From: JAEUIT01 sp044220875
GTDB lineage: Bacteria; Planctomycetota; Phycisphaerae; Phycisphaerales; SM1A02
Assembly: GCA_044220875.1 (NCBI GenBank)
Contig: JBGAQH010000005.1
Location: 338,613 to 402,612, forward strand
Direction of reading: 5' to 3'
Length of the DNA: 64,000 nucleotides
Shown: positions 44,649 through 52,599 of the stretch, piece after piece
Layout: every line of letters starts with the position of its first letter
Numbering within the stretch: position 1 is the stretch's first letter
Made by a program: the position numbers and the translations under genes
Notes under the pieces: generated by a model
What the model was told of the DNA's origin: nothing
What the model saw: only the letters and a program-made list of their open reading frames with translations
Database searches by the model: none

Positions 44649-46341
44649 ACATCGCCACGTCGCCGCAGAGCCAGACCCGGATGCCCATCGCGTGGGCCAT
44701 CGCGGCCTTGGCGGCTAACGCTTCGTCCGCGGCCGCCGCGTTCGTCGCGTAGACGACCTGGATGTGGTTCGACTGGTGCCGGGCCATCATCTGATCGCGG
44801 GAGACGCCGTGCATCACCGCGTGCATGATCGGCCACGCGCTGGTCGTCGCCGCCCACCGCCGCTCGCTCTCCGCGCGAGGCAGCGCAATCGCCGTACACC
44901 GCCCGATGTCCATGTGAAGCTGGTCGTTGGCGACGTAGATCCGCGACCAGACCACGTCGCCGGCCCGCGAGACGCCCTTGATCGATCCGCCGCCGCGGGC
45001 GAAATACATCGCCGGCTGCCGCTCGCTCACCGCGCCGCGATAGCCGCCCTCGAGGTGTGAGGGGGGCACGGCGCCGGAGATCTCGAGGACCCAGACGAAT
45101 TCGTCGGTCGTGCCGCTGCGGTCGATGTCCCCCCAGCGAAGGTCGTGGAGGGTGTTGTCGCCGGGCATGCCGAGCGCCGACCAGACCCGCTGGGTGATGA
45201 TCCCGTCGAGCCCCGCGCACTCGTCAACCTCGTTGAAGTGGGTGATCGGCAGCCCGTCGCGAATCACCCTGCCCTTCGACGGCCCGTCCACGGCCTTCAC
45301 CGGCGGCCGGTCGGAGCAGTTCAGGAGTCCCTCGGCGAGGTCGCTCGCGGCGACGAGCTCGGTCAGGCCGAGCTGGTACTGGATGCCGATTGCGTCGCAG
45401 CCGTGCCGCTCGGCGAGTCGGGCCGCGGCCACGTACATGCGGCACTGCTCGTGGATCTGCCGGTCGGTGAGTTGGGTCGCCTCGTTGCGTCCGGTTCGGA
45501 AGGTCATTCCCCGCTTGGCGAGCCAGGTGCGCACCGCCTTCGCCTCCGTGTCCCGCACCAGGGTCATCGCGTGATAGAGCGACGACTGGCTCAGGCGCTC
45601 CTTGAAGACGCCCGTGGCGTGCAGCAGGTCGTCGGGGACGATCGCGTTGAACATCCCCATGCAGCCCTCGTCGAAGACGCCCATGATCGCGGGCCTGCGA
45701 CGGAGCGACGTGGCGCACCATTCGCCCACGCCGCGGGCCTTCGCCGGCGCCGAGCGCGGATCGAAGCCGCGGACGTGCGAGGCGTCGTGACGGATGCGCC
45801 CGGTCGAGGTCCACTCACGCAGCCGCTTCCGCACGACCGGATCGGAGAAGTCCTCGGCCCAGAGGATCGAGTGCTGCACGCCGGCCTTGGTGAGCGAGCC
45901 GCGGAGGTTGAGGGCGCCGACGAGCCCAGGCCACTGCCCGGACCAGTTGGCCAGGAGCAGGATCGGGCCGCGGTGGTGCTGCAGTCCGATGAGCACATGA
46001 TGGGAATATTGCCAAACGGCCTCGGCCACGATGAGCGGAGCGTCGGGATGGATGCCGGCGAAGACCTCGCGGCCGTGCTTCTGCGAGCAGATGAACCCAT
46101 GCCGCTCGCCCTCGGGCGATCGCTCGGGACTGCCGCGAACCACGCTCCACCCGAGCTCGGCCAGGGCCTTCGTCGCATCGCGCTCGAGCTGCCGCTGCGT
46201 CGGCCAGCAGAGGAGATTCGCAGCGCTCCGCGAGTCGCCGGAGGCGATGAGCACCGCGGTCTTCGGCGCGACCGGCGCCGGCATCGGGCTCGCGGCGAGA
46301 GGTGCGGTGGATGTCGCGGCCGGCTTCGAGCGTGTCTTCAT
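44647..46341 (-). CDS. L-fucose/L-arabinose isomerase-like protein
   Basis: A 564-residue protein of the fucose-isomerase-like family (COG2407 type), which interconverts aldoses and ketoses. Recognisable segments are FICSQKHGREVFAGIHP, ILLLANWSGQWPGLVGA and a C-terminal RHQSNHIQVVYATNAAAADE region followed by MGIRVWLCGD. The catalytic metal residues could not be placed with certainty. The start ATG at 46341 is preferred; a frame extending to 46455 would run through a tandem repeat. It is divergent from the ABC transporter and probably shares its substrate. The exact sugar is not shown by sequence. Confidence 0.8.
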   Translation of the reverse strand: MKTRSKPAATSTAPLAASPMPAPVAPKTAVLIASGDSRSAANLLCWPTQRQLERDATKALAELGWSVVRGSPERSPEGERHGFICSQKHGREVFAGIHPDAPLIVAEAVWQYSHHVLIGLQHHRGPILLLANWSGQWPGLVGALNLRGSLTKAGVQHSILWAEDFSDPVVRKRLREWTSTGRIRHDASHVRGFDPRSAPAKARGVGEWCATSLRRRPAIMGVFDEGCMGMFNAIVPDDLLHATGVFKERLSQSSLYHAMTLVRDTEAKAVRTWLAKRGMTFRTGRNEATQLTDRQIHEQCRMYVAAARLAERHGCDAIGIQYQLGLTELVAASDLAEGLLNCSDRPPVKAVDGPSKGRVIRDGLPITHFNEVDECAGLDGIITQRVWSALGMPGDNTLHDLRWGDIDRSGTTDEFVWVLEISGAVPPSHLEGGYRGAVSERQPAMYFARGGGSIKGVSRAGDVVWSRIYVANDQLHMDIGRCTAIALPRAESERRWAATTSAWPIMHAVMHGVSRDQMMARHQSNHIQVVYATNAAAADEALAAKAAMAHAMGIRVWLCGDVAM

Positions 46342-46382
46342 CGTGACCTCGTGGAGGAGGACGCCGACGATACCATTTCCAT

Positions 46383-46430
46383 CTCGACCCCACGCTCGAT
46401 CCCACGCTCGATCCCACGCCCGATCCCACC
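46383..46430. repeat. 12-bp tandem repeat in the divergent promoter region
   Basis: Four head-to-tail copies of CTCGATCCCACG (46383-46394, 46395-46406, 46407-46418, 46419-46430, with a few substitutions) lie between the isomerase and the transporter starts. They could be repeat units for a regulator or simply a slippage product. Confidence 0.8.
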
Positions 46431-46459
46431 TGCTCTCCCACCGGGCGCGCAGCACCCTC

Positions 46460-48073
46460 TTGACGCCGACGACCGACCAACGTCCTCACCACGCGCGGGA
46501 CCAGCCAGCGCCCCTCGTTGCCTGCCGCGGCGTGGGCAAGCGCTTCGGCGGCGCAGCGGTCCTGACGGGGATCGACTTCGACCTGCGACCGGGTGAAGTC
46601 CACGTCCTTGCCGGCGAGAACGGCGCGGGCAAGTCGACGTTGATGCGGATCCTGAGCGGCGTCCTCCAGCCGGATGCGGGCGAGGTGCTTCTCGGCGGCG
46701 AACGAACGGCGTTTCGGTCGGCGCATGACGCCCAGGAGCGCGGCATCGCGATGATCCATCAGGAGCTCTCGCTCGCCCCCTCGATGAGCGTGATGGACAA
46801 CCTCGTGCTCGGGCGCGAGCCGACCCGCGGTGCGCTCGGTCGACTTGTCGGCTGGCGAGACCATGCCGCGGCGGCCGCCCGAAGCGTCGGCGTGCTGCGC
46901 CGCGTCGGGCTCGACATCGATCCTGACCGCATGCTCTCGACGCTGCCGCTCGGTGCGAGACAGCTCGTCGAAATCGCCAAGGCCCTGCTCCGGGACGCGA
47001 GCGTCCTCATCATGGACGAGCCGACCAGCGCCCTCACCCGCCCCGAGGTCTCCCGGCTCTTCGGGCTCATCCGCGAACTCGTCGGGCAGCGCGAGCGGCC
47101 GGCGGGCGTCATCTACATCAGCCACCGCACCGAGGAGATCTACGCGATCGCCGACCGGATCACCGTGCTGCGCGACGGACGGCACGTGACCACCGCGCCG
47201 GCCTCGGCGCTGCCGGCCGCGTCGCTCATCCATGCGATGGTCGGCCGCGAGATCGACGAGGGAGTGATTCGCACGAACCTTCCCTCGACGGACGGGCCGA
47301 CGGACGCGTCTGGGGCGCCGGCACTTCAACTCCGCGCCATCGCCGTCACCGGTCGGTCGGGGGCGTCGATCAAGGACCTCTCGCTTGATCTGCGGCGCGG
47401 CGAGATCGTCGGGCTGGCCGGGTTGCAGGGCTCTGGCGCCGGGGCGCTCCTTCACGCCCTGTTCGGCGACGGGACGATCACCGCCGGCGAGATGCTGCTC
47501 GAGGGCGAGCCCCTGCGCATCCGTTCGCCGCGCGACGCGATGGCCCGCGGCATCGCCCTGCTCACCGAGGATCGCGCCACGACCGGACTCTGCCGCGGCC
47601 TGTCGATTCGCGCCAACGTGACGATGCCGTCGCTTCCGGATCTCTCCCCCTTCGGCTGGATGCGAAGCGGTCGCGAGGCGGCGGCCGCGGACGCGGCGAT
47701 CGCCACCTACGGCATTCGCTGCCGCGGGCGCGAACAGTCTGCCCGCACGCTCTCCGGCGGCAACCAGCAGAAGGTCGCGCTGGCCAAGTGGCTCATGCGT
47801 TCGCCGCGCCTGCTTCTTCTGCACGACCCCACCCGCGGCGTTGACATCGGCGCTCGGGCGGAGATCTATCGGCTCATCAACGACGCCACGGCCCGCGGTG
47901 CGGCGGTGCTCCTGGCCAGCAGCGACCTTCCCGAACTCCTCGGCCTCTCCGACCGAGTGATCGCCCTGCACCGCGGCATGGCGATGGCGACCTTCGATCG
48001 GAGCGAGGCAACGCCGCACGCGGTCATGGCCGCCGCAATGGGCGAGCGTCGCGGGCTCGGAGCGTGCGCGTGA
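46460..48073 (+). CDS. Sugar ABC transporter ATP-binding protein, RbsA/XylG type
   Basis: A 537-residue protein with two fused nucleotide-binding domains. Walker A of the first is GENGAGKS (residues 52-59). The second Walker A is degenerate (LQGSGAGAL), as is usual in this family. The second signature is intact (LSGGNQQK), and the Walker B of the first reads VLIMDEPTSAL. No ATG exists ahead of the first domain, so TTG at 46460 is the best start. It is followed by the permease with a GTGA overlap at 48070-48073 and then the binding protein: a complete CUT2-type importer. Confidence 0.92.
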   Translation: MTPTTDQRPHHARDQPAPLVACRGVGKRFGGAAVLTGIDFDLRPGEVHVLAGENGAGKSTLMRILSGVLQPDAGEVLLGGERTAFRSAHDAQERGIAMIHQELSLAPSMSVMDNLVLGREPTRGALGRLVGWRDHAAAAARSVGVLRRVGLDIDPDRMLSTLPLGARQLVEIAKALLRDASVLIMDEPTSALTRPEVSRLFGLIRELVGQRERPAGVIYISHRTEEIYAIADRITVLRDGRHVTTAPASALPAASLIHAMVGREIDEGVIRTNLPSTDGPTDASGAPALQLRAIAVTGRSGASIKDLSLDLRRGEIVGLAGLQGSGAGALLHALFGDGTITAGEMLLEGEPLRIRSPRDAMARGIALLTEDRATTGLCRGLSIRANVTMPSLPDLSPFGWMRSGREAAAADAAIATYGIRCRGREQSARTLSGGNQQKVALAKWLMRSPRLLLLHDPTRGVDIGARAEIYRLINDATARGAAVLLASSDLPELLGLSDRVIALHRGMAMATFDRSEATPHAVMAAAMGERRGLGACA

Positions 48074-49077
48074 CCGACTCCGCCTCCGAAGCAGCGCCGA
48101 CGTCGCCGGGCCGCGCACCGCGCATCGCTCCCGACGTGACCTTCGCCTTCGCGGCGCTGGCCCTTGTCCTCCTGCTCGGCGCGGTGTTCAGCGCCGGCGG
48201 CGTCTTCTTCCAGCCTGCCGTGCATGCCGACACCTTCTGGCAGCTCGCGGGCTTCGGCATTCTGGCCTGCGGCCTCACCATCGTCATCATCGCCGGCGGC
48301 ATTGACCTCTCGGTCGGCAGCGTCGTCGCCCTCACCGGCATCATCTTTGCCCTGACCTCGATGAAGCTCGACTGGCCGGCGTGGCTGTCGATCCTCGTCG
48401 CGGTGGCGGCGGGCGCGGCGTGCGGCCTCGTCAACGGTCTCATCGTCGCATTGCTCCGACTGCAGCCCTTCATCGCGACGCTGGCGATGATGGCCTTCGC
48501 CCGCGGGCTCGCGAAGTCCGACCTCCTGAGTCATGGCGTGAAGATCCAGCGGATGCCGCCGCCGCCGGTCGTTGACGCCCTCAACGCCAAGGTGCCGATC
48601 TGGATCGTCGATGTGCCGGTCGGCGTCCTCCTGTTCCTCGCCTGCTTCGGGGGGACGCTGCTCCTTCTCACGAAGCTTCGATTCGGGCGACATCTCTACG
48701 CCATCGGCGACAACGCCGATGCCGCGTGGCTCTCGGGTGTGCCGGTGCGCCGCACGCTCATCCTCGCCTACACCGCGTGCGGACTTCTCGCCGGCATCGC
48801 GGGCGTCCTCTTCACCGGCCTCGAGCGGCAGGGAAACCCCGACGGCGGCATCGGCTACGAACTCACCGCGATTGCCATGGTCGTCGTCGGCGGCACGTCG
48901 CTCGCGGGCGGTCGCGGCGGCGTGACGCTCACGCTCCTCGGGGCACTGACGATCGGCTACGTCCGCAAGATCCTCGACCTCAACGGCGTCGCGACGCCGG
49001 CCCAGCTCATGATCACCGGCGGCATCATCATTCTCGCTGTACTCTTTCAGGGGTTGAAGCTCCAGCGATCCCGCTGA
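48064..49077 (+). CDS. Sugar ABC transporter permease, RbsC type
   Basis: A 337-residue membrane protein with eight to ten hydrophobic helices (for example FAALALVLLLGAVFSAGGVF and GILACGLTIVIIAGGIDLSV). GGIDLSVGSVVALT matches the conserved motif of the CUT2 permease family. Two GTG codons (48064 and 48070) are possible starts; the latter overlaps the upstream stop as GTGA. It forms the membrane pore for the transporter encoded by its neighbours, as a homodimer. Confidence 0.92.
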   Translation: MRVTDSASEAAPTSPGRAPRIAPDVTFAFAALALVLLLGAVFSAGGVFFQPAVHADTFWQLAGFGILACGLTIVIIAGGIDLSVGSVVALTGIIFALTSMKLDWPAWLSILVAVAAGAACGLVNGLIVALLRLQPFIATLAMMAFARGLAKSDLLSHGVKIQRMPPPPVVDALNAKVPIWIVDVPVGVLLFLACFGGTLLLLTKLRFGRHLYAIGDNADAAWLSGVPVRRTLILAYTACGLLAGIAGVLFTGLERQGNPDGGIGYELTAIAMVVVGGTSLAGGRGGVTLTLLGALTIGYVRKILDLNGVATPAQLMITGGIIILAVLFQGLKLQRSR

Positions 49078-49097
49078 GCCCCGCCACGGAGAAGCCC

Positions 49098-50084
49098 ATG
49101 ACCTCGATTCGCACGCTCGGCTCGCTGCTCGTCCTCTCGGTCGCTTCGCTGCTGGTCGCATGCGGCGATGCGAAGCCCGCGGCCCCGTCGACCGGGCCCG
49201 CGCCTTCGCCCCCGGCTCCGGCGGCGACGTCGATCACCATCGGCTACAGCCAATGCAATCGCGGCGAGCCGTGGCGCGAGCAGATGGACAAGGACATCGA
49301 GGCCCATGCGGCGAAGGTGCCGGGGCTCGTTCTCGTCATGAAAGATGCCCAGAACGACGCCCTCACCCAACAGGCCCATGTGAAGGAGTTCATCGCCCAG
49401 AAGGTCGACTGCCTGATCATCTCACCGAAGGACTCGAGCCTGACCCAGGTCGTCGCCGACGCCTACGACGCGAAGATTCCCGTCGTCGTGCTCGACCGGG
49501 CGGTCGAGGGCGACAAGTACACCTGCTTCATCGGAAGCGACAATCGGGTCATCGGCGCTGCGGTCGGGCAATGGGTGAAGGCGAAGCTCGGCGGCAAGGG
49601 CAATGTCGTCGAGCTGAAGGGGCTGAGTTCAAGCATTCCCGCCGCCGACCGCTCCGAACCGTTTCGCGCCGCGCTGAGCGGCACGGACATCAAGGTCGTC
49701 TATGACGCCGACATGGAATGGCTCGGCGACAAGGCCCGCGAGAAGATGCAGGCGGCGCTGGCCCGCTTTCCCGAGAAGGGCTCCATTCAGCTCGTCTACG
49801 GGGCGAATGATCCGGCGGCGATCGCCGCGTACTACGCGGCGAAGGACGCGGGCCGCGAGGGCGAGATCATCTTCGTCGGCGTCGACGCCCTGCCCCACGA
49901 GGGCGTGGCGGCGGTGAAGAGCGGCATGCTGGCGGCAACGTTCGAGTACCCCAACGGAGCCGACCTGGCGATCGCCAACGCCATGAAGCTCATCAAGGGC
50001 GAGAAGGTCGAGAAGAAGATTGTCCTCGGCACCAAGCTCTTTACGAAGGAAAACGCAGCAGCCGGGGGCGAGCCGGTGAAGTGA
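49098..50084 (+). CDS. Sugar ABC transporter substrate-binding lipoprotein, RbsB type
   Basis: A 328-residue periplasmic binding protein. The signal peptide ends in a lipobox with C22 (LLVAC), so it is membrane-anchored. The type I binding fold carries ITIGYSQCNRGEPWREQM, VDCLIISPKDSS and VVVLDRAV. Asp and Asn residues in ANDPAAIAAYYAAKDAG and the VGVDALPHEG loop are typical of pentose and hexose binders. A Gly/Pro-rich linker follows the lipobox. With the ATPase and permease upstream it completes the importer; substrate identity is open. Confidence 0.9.
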   Translation: MTSIRTLGSLLVLSVASLLVACGDAKPAAPSTGPAPSPPAPAATSITIGYSQCNRGEPWREQMDKDIEAHAAKVPGLVLVMKDAQNDALTQQAHVKEFIAQKVDCLIISPKDSSLTQVVADAYDAKIPVVVLDRAVEGDKYTCFIGSDNRVIGAAVGQWVKAKLGGKGNVVELKGLSSSIPAADRSEPFRAALSGTDIKVVYDADMEWLGDKAREKMQAALARFPEKGSIQLVYGANDPAAIAAYYAAKDAGREGEIIFVGVDALPHEGVAAVKSGMLAATFEYPNGADLAIANAMKLIKGEKVEKKIVLGTKLFTKENAAAGGEPVK

Positions 50085-50104
50085 GTGCGCGGTGGCGCGA
50101 TTGA

Positions 50105-50250
50105 TTGACCACAGAGGACACAGAGGACACAGAGGTTGCACAGAGAAGTCAATGAATGAAGGGGCTGCGCGACCAAGCTGAGTTGCACAGCCCCTTTTCC
50201 TACGTCTTCTCTGTGCCCCCTCTGTGTCCTCTGTGCCCTCGGTGGTGAAC
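50105..50250. repeat. ACAGAGG inverted-repeat element B
   Basis: Two complementary arms, about 42 and 46 bases, made of ACCACAGAGG and ACACAGAGG units flank a central hairpin. It follows the binding-protein stop by 20 bases and ends nine bases before the convergent membrane-protein stop. Confidence 0.85.
50160..50198 (+). terminator. Terminator-like hairpin inside element B
   Basis: An 8-bp stem (AGGGGCTG, 50160-50167, with 50188-50195) is followed by TTT. It would terminate the sugar-transport operon, and lies in the middle of the repeat element. Confidence 0.6.
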
Positions 50251-50258
50251 GAACCACC

Positions 50259-50681
50259 TCAAGCGCGCGTACGCCAAGCCCCGAGCAGGATCGTCCCGAA
50301 TGGGATCCACCAAGGCAGGTCGTTCGTCAGGATCGTCAGGCCGAAGCTCCATGGGATCTCGCCGCGGGAGGCGGACCAGACGAAGCCGATCGGGCCGAAG
50401 ATCTTGCCTAACAAGCCGACCAGGACGATCGGCCAGTGGCGGAGCGGGTCGCTGCTCGCGGCGAGATAGCCGACGCCGTAGACGCCGATGACCATGCCCA
50501 GGCATTGCCAGATCGAAAGAAGCCCGGGCGACTCGGTCCAGGTCGTGAGACCGGCCATGTCAAAGAGGAATCTCGGCGCGAGGACGACGATGCCGCCCCA
50601 TAGGAGGTTGTAGATGCCGGCGGCGATCAACCAGCCGCGCATCCAGCGCGGGGCGCGTTCGCTCGTGTGCGGCACAATCAC
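50259..50681 (-). CDS. Small four-helix membrane protein
   Basis: A 140-residue integral membrane protein with four predicted hydrophobic segments (GWLIAAGIYNLLWGGIVVLA, LLSIWQCLGMVIGVYGVGYL, WPIVLVGLLGKIFGPIGFVW, and FGLTILTNDLPWWIPFGTIL). The GTG at 50681 overlaps the aldehyde dehydrogenase stop as GTGA, so it is translated with it. The function is unknown; the coupling suggests a role linked to the dehydrogenase. Confidence 0.8.
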   Translation of the reverse strand: MIVPHTSERAPRWMRGWLIAAGIYNLLWGGIVVLAPRFLFDMAGLTTWTESPGLLSIWQCLGMVIGVYGVGYLAASSDPLRHWPIVLVGLLGKIFGPIGFVWSASRGEIPWSFGLTILTNDLPWWIPFGTILLGAWRTRA

Positions 50682-52141
50682 AGCCTCCACGAGACGTAGC
50701 GTCGGGTGAGGTACTCGTCGATGCCCGCGTGTCCGCCTTCCTTGCCGTAGCCGGAGTGCTTCACGCCGCCGAAGGGGGCCTGGGCGGTGGCGGGCAGCGC
50801 GTCGTTGGCGCCGACGATGCCGTATTCGAGCGCTTCGCACATCCGCATGAGCCGGCTCGCGTCGCGGGTGTAAAAGTATGCGGCGAGACCGTAGGGTGTC
50901 GAGTTTGCCTGCTCGATCACCTCGGCTTCGCTCGTGAAGGTGAAGACCGGCGCGACCGGTCCGAAGGTCTCTTCGCGCGAACAGAGCATCTCGTGCGTCG
51001 CGTTGGAGAGCACCGTCGGTTGGACGAAGCGTTTGGCCTTGCCCGCGACCTCGGCCCGACCGCCGCCGCACAGGAGCGTTGCGCCGTGGCGACGGGCATC
51101 GTCGATGTGATGGAGGGCCTTCTCGACGGCGCTGTCTTCGATCAACGGTCCGATCTGCGTTCCGTCGACCATGCCGTCGCCGACGACGAGCTTCGCCGCC
51201 GCAGCCGCCAGCCGTTGCGTGAACGCTTCGCTGATCGGAGCCTCGACGTAGATTCGGTTCGCGCAGACGCAGGTCTGGCCGGCGTTGCGGAACTTGCTCG
51301 CGATCGCCCCCTCGACCGCGCGATCGATATCGGCGTCGGCGAAGACGATGAACGGGGCGTGGCCGCCGAGTTCGAGCGAGAGTCGCGTGAGGTTGTTCGC
51401 CGAGTTGCGGACGAGAATCTGGCCGACTTCGGTCGATCCGGTGAAGCTCAGCTTTCGCACCGTCGGGTTCGCGAGGAACTCCTCGCCGATCGCCTGCGGG
51501 TCGCCGGTCACCACGTTGAAGACGCCGTTGGGCACCCCCGCTTCGATTGCGAGTTCCGCAAGGGCGAGCGCAGAGAAGGGCGTGTGCTCCGCGGGCTTCA
51601 CGACCTGCGTGCAACCGGCGGCTAACGCGGCGCCCGTTTTCCGGGTGATCATCGCAGCGGGAAAATTCCAGGGCGTGATCGCCGCCGCCACGCCGATTGC
51701 CCGCGGAAGGACCATGATGCGCTTGTCGGCGGCACTGGCCGGGATCGTCTCGCCATAGACGCGTCGGGCCTCCTCGCCGAACCACTCGAGGAAACTCGCC
51801 GCGTAGGCGATCTCGACCCGCGATTCGGCCAGCGGCTTGCCCTGCTCGAGGGTCATGATGCGGGCCAGCCGCTCGCGGTCGCGGAGCATGAGCTCGGCCC
51901 ACTTCCGCAGGATCGCGCCGCGCTCCGCCGCCGGTCGGTCGCGCCACGCAGGCAGCGCCGCCGCCGCCGCCTCGATCGCCCGCCGGGCCTCGGCTCGGCC
52001 GCACCAGGGGATCGTGCCGAGCGGCTCATCGGTCGCCGGGTTGGTGACCGGGAAGGTCTGCCCCGAATCGGCGTTGATCCACGAGCCGGCGATGAAGGAC
52101 GAGGTGCGGAGGGCGAGGGTGGCGGGAGCGAGCGGTGTCAT
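50678..52141 (-). CDS. gabD: NAD(P)-dependent aldehyde dehydrogenase, succinate-semialdehyde type
   Basis: A 487-residue ALDH-superfamily enzyme oxidising an aldehyde to its acid. It has the coenzyme-binding ITPWNFPAAMITRK and FTGSTEVG, the catalytic Glu in LELGGHAP, and the nucleophilic Cys in NAGQTCVCANRI. The sequence resembles GabD (succinate-semialdehyde dehydrogenase), although lactaldehyde dehydrogenases share these motifs. Start at ATG 52141; 52150 is equally possible. The nearby isomerase and importer make a lactaldehyde-type role in fucose use possible but unproven. Confidence 0.9.
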   Translation of the reverse strand: MTPLAPATLALRTSSFIAGSWINADSGQTFPVTNPATDEPLGTIPWCGRAEARRAIEAAAAALPAWRDRPAAERGAILRKWAELMLRDRERLARIMTLEQGKPLAESRVEIAYAASFLEWFGEEARRVYGETIPASAADKRIMVLPRAIGVAAAITPWNFPAAMITRKTGAALAAGCTQVVKPAEHTPFSALALAELAIEAGVPNGVFNVVTGDPQAIGEEFLANPTVRKLSFTGSTEVGQILVRNSANNLTRLSLELGGHAPFIVFADADIDRAVEGAIASKFRNAGQTCVCANRIYVEAPISEAFTQRLAAAAAKLVVGDGMVDGTQIGPLIEDSAVEKALHHIDDARRHGATLLCGGGRAEVAGKAKRFVQPTVLSNATHEMLCSREETFGPVAPVFTFTSEAEVIEQANSTPYGLAAYFYTRDASRLMRMCEALEYGIVGANDALPATAQAPFGGVKHSGYGKEGGHAGIDEYLTRRYVSWRL

Positions 52142-52190
52142 GCTCCGCATACGGTACCGACGACCGGGGCCGCGCCCAGCGGAGTGGTTT

Positions 52191-52260
52191 GAGCGATGGG
52201 GTTTGAGCGATGGGGCTTGAGCGATGGGGCTTGAGCGATGGGGCTTGAGCGATGGGGGTT
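52191..52260. repeat. 14-bp tandem repeat, five copies
   Basis: GAGCGATGGGGCTT occurs five times head to tail with one-base variations (starts 52191, 52205, 52219, 52233, 52247). It lies between the DUF1272 stop and the aldehyde dehydrogenase start and is not a multiple of three. Confidence 0.85.
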
Positions 52261-52568
52261 CAGCGCTCTGGTGGGAGCAGGAGTCGAATCGCCGCCGCAG
52301 ATGCCTGGTGTGAGGCAATGTCCACCGGGCGATGGATGACGGTCGTCGACGCCGGATGAGCCCCAAGGTAGTTGCCCCCCTTCCGATTCACCGCCGGTCG
52401 CACCGGCCGCGGCTCGAACCCCCCGCCGCAGTTGGGGCAGACGTTCTGAAGAATCCCCTCGACGCACGCCGCACAGAAGGTGCACTCGTAGGAACAGATC
52501 CGCGCCTCGGTGGACTCGGGCGGCAGCGGTCGGTTGCAGTGTTCGCAGGTGGGTCGGAGTTCGAGCAT
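52260..52568 (-). CDS. DUF1272 zinc-binding protein
   Basis: A 102-residue protein whose first 60 residues match DUF1272. It has eight cysteines (C8, C11, C25, C29, C32, C35, C44, C47), including CSYECTFCAAC and CPNCGG. The opening MLELRPTCEHCNRPLPP is characteristic. It is a small zinc-ribbon protein of unknown function. A variable 40-residue tail follows. The ATG at 52568 is preferred over upstream frame. It is immediately downstream of paralogue 3 with 31 bases between, so they may share a transcript. Confidence 0.85.
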   Translation of the reverse strand: MLELRPTCEHCNRPLPPESTEARICSYECTFCAACVEGILQNVCPNCGGGFEPRPVRPAVNRKGGNYLGAHPASTTVIHRPVDIASHQASAAAIRLLLPPER

Positions 52569-52599
52569 GGTTGAATTCTGGCCGATCAACGCGGCGGCG

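Noticed and set aside
44647..46455. Start of the isomerase-like protein at 46455
   Set aside because: The extra 38 residues are WDRA repeats translated from the 12-bp tandem repeat; ATG 46341 gives a family-like start.
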